Shown here one piece after another: positions 5,756-6,464 of a stretch of 6,464 bases of DNA; positions within the stretch are counted from its first letter, which is position 1, and the number at the start of each line of letters is the position of its first letter. The translations under genes were made by a program, and so were the position numbers. The stretch is from Gammaproteobacteria bacterium (GTDB lineage: Bacteria; Pseudomonadota; Gammaproteobacteria; Pseudomonadales; Azotimanducaceae): the NCBI GenBank assembly GCA_030432795.1, contig JAUILW010000194.1, forward strand, positions 1 to 6,464. The letters run 5' to 3'. Under the pieces are notes generated by a model that made no database searches, was not told where the DNA came from, and was given only the letters and a program-made list of their open reading frames with translations.

Positions 5756-6464
5756 ATGAGCACACTGCCGAAACCTCCAACACAACAACCTCACACGCTC
5801 CTGCAACACCCCGATCTGTGGCGAGCGGGCCAGCTCGATGCTGCCTGCGCATCGCAACCCACAGGATTCGATACGCTGGACGCGCACCTGCCCGGCGGCG
5901 GCTGGCCCCTGGGTGGCCTGACAGAACTGCTGCTGGCCCAGGCCGGTATCGGCGAGCTGCAGCTTCTCGCACCTGCCCTGGCCCGACTGAGCGCCCGACA
6001 GCGCTGGATCATCTGGATCAACCCACCGTTCGTGCCCTATGCACCCGCGCTCGCGGCACACGGCATCGACACCAGCAAAATCCTGCTCGTGCATACCAGG
6101 CACCGCACAGCATCAGCCACTGCACCGTCAGGAAAGGTGGGAAAGGCCGAGCCAGGGAAAACAGCCGCTCAGGAAGCCCTGTGGGCTCTGGAACGCGCCA
6201 GCCGCTCTGGCACCTGCAGCGCTGCCCTGGCCTGGCTGGATGAACGTTACCTGCGCCCACAGGACACCCAGCGCCTGCAGGTGGCCGCAGCCCAGGGCAA
6301 GACCTTCACCTGCCTGTTCCGCCCTGCAGAAGCGCGCGGAAAAGCCTCCATGGCGCCGCTGCGGCTGCACCTGCAGGCACCACCTCTGGATCGCTACGAA
6401 CGGCATGCTCACAAGCTCGCCGTACACATCGCCAAACGGCGCGGCGGCTGGGCAGTACCCGACC
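5756..6464 (+). CDS. imuA: Translesion synthesis-associated protein ImuA (3' end beyond window)
   Basis: The frame is open from ATG 5756 to the window edge, giving 236 codons without a stop. ImuA is a RecA-like, probably non-catalytic partner of ImuB (a Y-family-like protein) and the DnaE2 polymerase in SOS mutagenesis. Evidence includes PTGFDTLDAHLPGGGWPLGG (residues ~35-54) followed by LTELLL, the characteristic ImuA N-terminal signature. The site of the RecA Walker A loop reads AQAGIGELQLL (~61-71) with no GKT, so ATP hydrolysis is unlikely. RWIIWINPPFVPYAPAL (~83-99), EALWALERASRSG (~140-152) and HIAKRRGG (~224-231) also fit the family. Residues ~115-136 are a Ala/Gly/Lys/Thr-rich linker that appears longer than usual. 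Family lengths suggest only a short tail is missing. Two LexA boxes lie just upstream. The start is the only in-frame ATG after the TGA at 5726-5728; no Shine-Dalgarno precedes it. imuB and dnaE2 are expected downstream, which cannot be seen. Confidence 0.9.
   Translation, partial: MSTLPKPPTQQPHTLLQHPDLWRAGQLDAACASQPTGFDTLDAHLPGGGWPLGGLTELLLAQAGIGELQLLAPALARLSARQRWIIWINPPFVPYAPALAAHGIDTSKILLVHTRHRTASATAPSGKVGKAEPGKTAAQEALWALERASRSGTCSAALAWLDERYLRPQDTQRLQVAAAQGKTFTCLFRPAEARGKASMAPLRLHLQAPPLDRYERHAHKLAVHIAKRRGGWAVPD

Noticed and set aside
5596..6243. Plus-strand open frame running through the intergenic region into imuA
   Set aside because: It is in a different frame from imuA, reads through both LexA boxes, and gives an Arg/Pro/Thr-rich sequence without family features, whereas the imuA frame carries the ImuA signature.

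Overview
The window looks like chromosomal DNA from a GC-rich gammaproteobacterium, possibly an aquatic one. Three things point this way: an E. coli-type 67K signal peptide peptidase, two LexA boxes of the beta/gammaproteobacterial form CTGT-N8-ACAG, and a LexA-controlled imuA gene of the kind that heads imuA-imuB-dnaE2 mutagenesis cassettes. The genus cannot be fixed from sequence alone. I see no rRNA, tRNA, CRISPR array, insertion sequence or phage gene, and coding density is very high.

Layout. Bases 2-1162 (+) are the 3' part of sppA; its first ~230 codons lie outside the window. It converges on, and overlaps by 43 bp, a three-gene operon on the minus strand. In transcription order the operon is gor (5539-4199, glutathione reductase), phoA (4202-2796, secreted alkaline phosphatase) and an alanine/glycine:cation symporter of the AgcS/AlsT family (2799-1120). 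Both internal junctions are 4-bp ATGA stop/start overlaps, so the three genes are probably co-transcribed and translationally coupled. Bases 5540-5755 form a divergent intergenic region. It holds a good gor ribosome binding site, a candidate gor -10 element, a small inverted repeat, and two near-consensus LexA boxes 31 bp apart beside the start of imuA (5756 to the window end, +). The imuA gene is open at the right edge and nearly complete.

How the genes may work together. imuA is an SOS gene expected to be followed by imuB and dnaE2 for error-prone translesion synthesis. The minus-strand operon joins cytosolic thiol redox balance, periplasmic phosphate release from organic esters, and sodium-coupled uptake of small amino acids. 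No single pathway obviously links these, so the coupling is itself an observation.

Most noteworthy: the paired LexA sites on the same helical face and the lack of a Shine-Dalgarno for imuA; a ~115-residue soluble insertion with an internal duplication in the symporter; animal-like His residues at the two variable active-site positions of the alkaline phosphatase; and the antisense overlap of the sppA and symporter 3' ends. I do not see a clearly new biological system here; these are variations on known families.
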